This document shows, in pieces, positions 62,771 to 64,000 of a DNA stretch of 64,000 nt. The notes beneath the pieces are model-generated. The model was not told where the DNA came from and did no database searches. It saw only the letters and a list, made by a program, of their open reading frames with translations. Position numbers and translations under genes: made by a program. How positions within the stretch are numbered: the first letter of the stretch is position 1; the number at the start of each line of letters is the position of its first letter. This DNA is from GCA-2698665 sp047611265 (lineage in GTDB: Bacteria > Pseudomonadota > Gammaproteobacteria > GCA-002705445 > GCA-002716945): NCBI GenBank assembly GCA_047611265.1, contig JBLFWM010000005.1, positions 1 to 64,000 on the forward strand, read 5' to 3'.

Positions 62771-64000
62771 ATGAGTTTCACAAAAAAAGTTCTAATCTCA
62801 ATGCTTTCCGGTATTATCGCAGGCATTTTAATTAACAATTTTTTACTTCCAAATGATTTTATAGAATATTATTTAATTAACCAAATATTCTTTACTATAT
62901 CATCCCTATTTTTAATATTACTTAAGATGATTGTATTACCTCTGATTTTTGTATCAATTATCTCAGGAATTGTCTCTATTAATGATGTTTCAACTCTCGG
63001 CAGGCTTGGCATAAAAACATTTTCATTATATATTTTAACTACATTGGTTGCTATTACTTTTGCATTGTTTATATCTAGTTTTGTCAGCTATGATTCTGTG
63101 GGGCAAATTACAAATAATATACAAAGTAATGTCGCGGGAAACATGGATCAAAAAAATATAATTCTAAGCATATTTCCAAGTAATTTTTTTTCAGCTTTAG
63201 CTAATGGTAACGTGATTCAAGTTTTAGCATTTGCAGTTTTTATAGGGATTGCTGCATCCTATGTAAAAAAAGATGTTCCTGTATTTATTGAATTAATTGA
63301 TAACTTAAATAAAGTCTTTAATAAAATGGTTATGATAATAATACAGTTAACTCCAGTAGCGGTATTTGCATTATTAGCTAAAACATTTGCAACTGAAGGA
63401 GTGGAAGTTTTTATTCCTTTAATTAAATATTTCTTAGTTGTGGTTTTTGTCTTAATCACACATTTCCTTTTAACATATTCAATATTACTGAGGCTTTTTT
63501 CAAACCTAAATATATATACGTTCTATGCAAAACTAAAAGCTCTGATAGTTTTCACATTTAGCACCTCTAGTAGTAATGCATCTATACCTTATACATTAAA
63601 TACTGTTGTCCAAAAATATGGAGTAGACAAATCTTTTGCCTCATTCTCAATACCTCTTGGGGCAACAATCAATATGGATGGAACAGCAATCATGCAGGGG
63701 TGTGCTGCATATTTTTTAGCATCGTATTATGGTATAGATTTAGCATTTGGTGACATGATAACCATAATACTAACCGCAACAATTGCATCAATTGGGACTG
63801 CTGGAATTCCAAGCGCAGGTATAATTATGTTATCTCTTATACTAACTGAATTAGGGATTCCTCTTGAAGGCATTACGCTGTTATTAGGAGTTGATAGACT
63901 TCTTGATATGATGAGGACTAGTGTAAATGTTACTGGTGACGCATGTATAACATGTGTTGTTGCTAAAAGCGAAGGTTTGATAAATATTAAAAACTTTAAT
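62771..64000 (+). CDS. Dicarboxylate/amino acid:cation symporter (DAACS), right end cut
   Basis: From ATG 62771 the frame stays open to the window edge (410 codons), so only the extreme C-terminus is missing. The glutamate-transporter fold is clear: the serine-rich re-entrant loop TSSSNASIPYTLN, the NMDGT motif in ATINMDGTAIMQG, the second hairpin IGTAGIPSAG and the substrate-site VDRLLDMMRTSVNVTGDA. It takes up glutamate, aspartate or C4-dicarboxylates with sodium or protons. The substrate cannot be decided. Probably co-transcribed with tpx. Confidence 0.92.
   Translation, partial: MSFTKKVLISMLSGIIAGILINNFLLPNDFIEYYLINQIFFTISSLFLILLKMIVLPLIFVSIISGIVSINDVSTLGRLGIKTFSLYILTTLVAITFALFISSFVSYDSVGQITNNIQSNVAGNMDQKNIILSIFPSNFFSALANGNVIQVLAFAVFIGIAASYVKKDVPVFIELIDNLNKVFNKMVMIIIQLTPVAVFALLAKTFATEGVEVFIPLIKYFLVVVFVLITHFLLTYSILLRLFSNLNIYTFYAKLKALIVFTFSTSSSNASIPYTLNTVVQKYGVDKSFASFSIPLGATINMDGTAIMQGCAAYFLASYYGIDLAFGDMITIILTATIASIGTAGIPSAGIIMLSLILTELGIPLEGITLLLGVDRLLDMMRTSVNVTGDACITCVVAKSEGLINIKNFN

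Overview
The window is AT-rich, densely packed bacterial chromosome with short intergenic gaps and no recognisable transposase, prophage, CRISPR array or rRNA operon. The gene content points to a gammaproteobacterium: exonuclease I (sbcB), an xerD-dsbC pair, DNA polymerase III chi (holC), lptF/lptG, parC/parE, EF-P, and two classic gammaproteobacterial strings, rlmE-ftsH-folP-glmM-tpiA-secG-tRNA-Leu and tRNA-fMet-rimP-nusA-infB-rbfA-truB-rpsO-pnp. The low GC, tight packing, a possible remnant of a Blh-type retinal synthesis gene and a LitR/CarH-like regulator suggest a streamlined marine lineage, SAR86-like or similar. That assignment is inference and cannot be proved from this window.

Layout. 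1-1740: accessory edge with a truncated sugar dehydrogenase, an HTH-like orphan, small membrane ORFs, a possible blh remnant and a 17-bp direct repeat that overlaps two stop codons. 1780-2883: a stand-alone mannose-6-phosphate-isomerase-type cupin and a TauE/SafE permease. 2893-10178 (minus): Pif1-like helicase, membrane protein, efp, htpX, parC, parE. 10230-19126: sbcB, dsbC-xerD, moeA-RDD protein, lptF-lptG, pepA-holC. 19127-21871: valS. 21860-23106: a MerR-type regulator with a degenerate cobalamin-binding domain, and an apparent small RNA gene transcribed divergently from it. 23107-28581 (minus): guaB-guaA-arsC-like-tusE-like-SDR-HAD-orphan. 28633-32430 (plus): xseA, dksA, acs. 32428-40800 (minus): metY-rimP-nusA-infB-rbfA-truB-rpsO-pnp plus an extra single-S1-domain gene. 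40797-54725 (minus): a complete 14-gene nuoA-N complex I operon with nuoC and nuoD separate. 54828-55409 (plus): an FMN-binding oxidase-like gene. 55416-62215 (minus): rlmE to tRNA-Leu. 62266-64000 (plus): tpx and a truncated dicarboxylate/amino-acid symporter.

The genes cover core physiology: respiration (complex I), translation start and ribosome maturation, RNA turnover, chromosome segregation (topoisomerase IV, XerD), envelope building (LptFG, GlmM, SecG, FtsH, HtpX), purine synthesis (GuaAB) and acetate activation (Acs). The points most worth a second look are the MerR/small-RNA divergent locus at 22800-23070, the tandem S1-domain gene after pnp, the two unusual tRNAs (initiator tRNA with U1-U72; leucine tRNA with anticodon AAG), several -10 boxes only 5-7 nt from start codons (probable leaderless mRNAs), and the decayed, repeat-flanked left edge.
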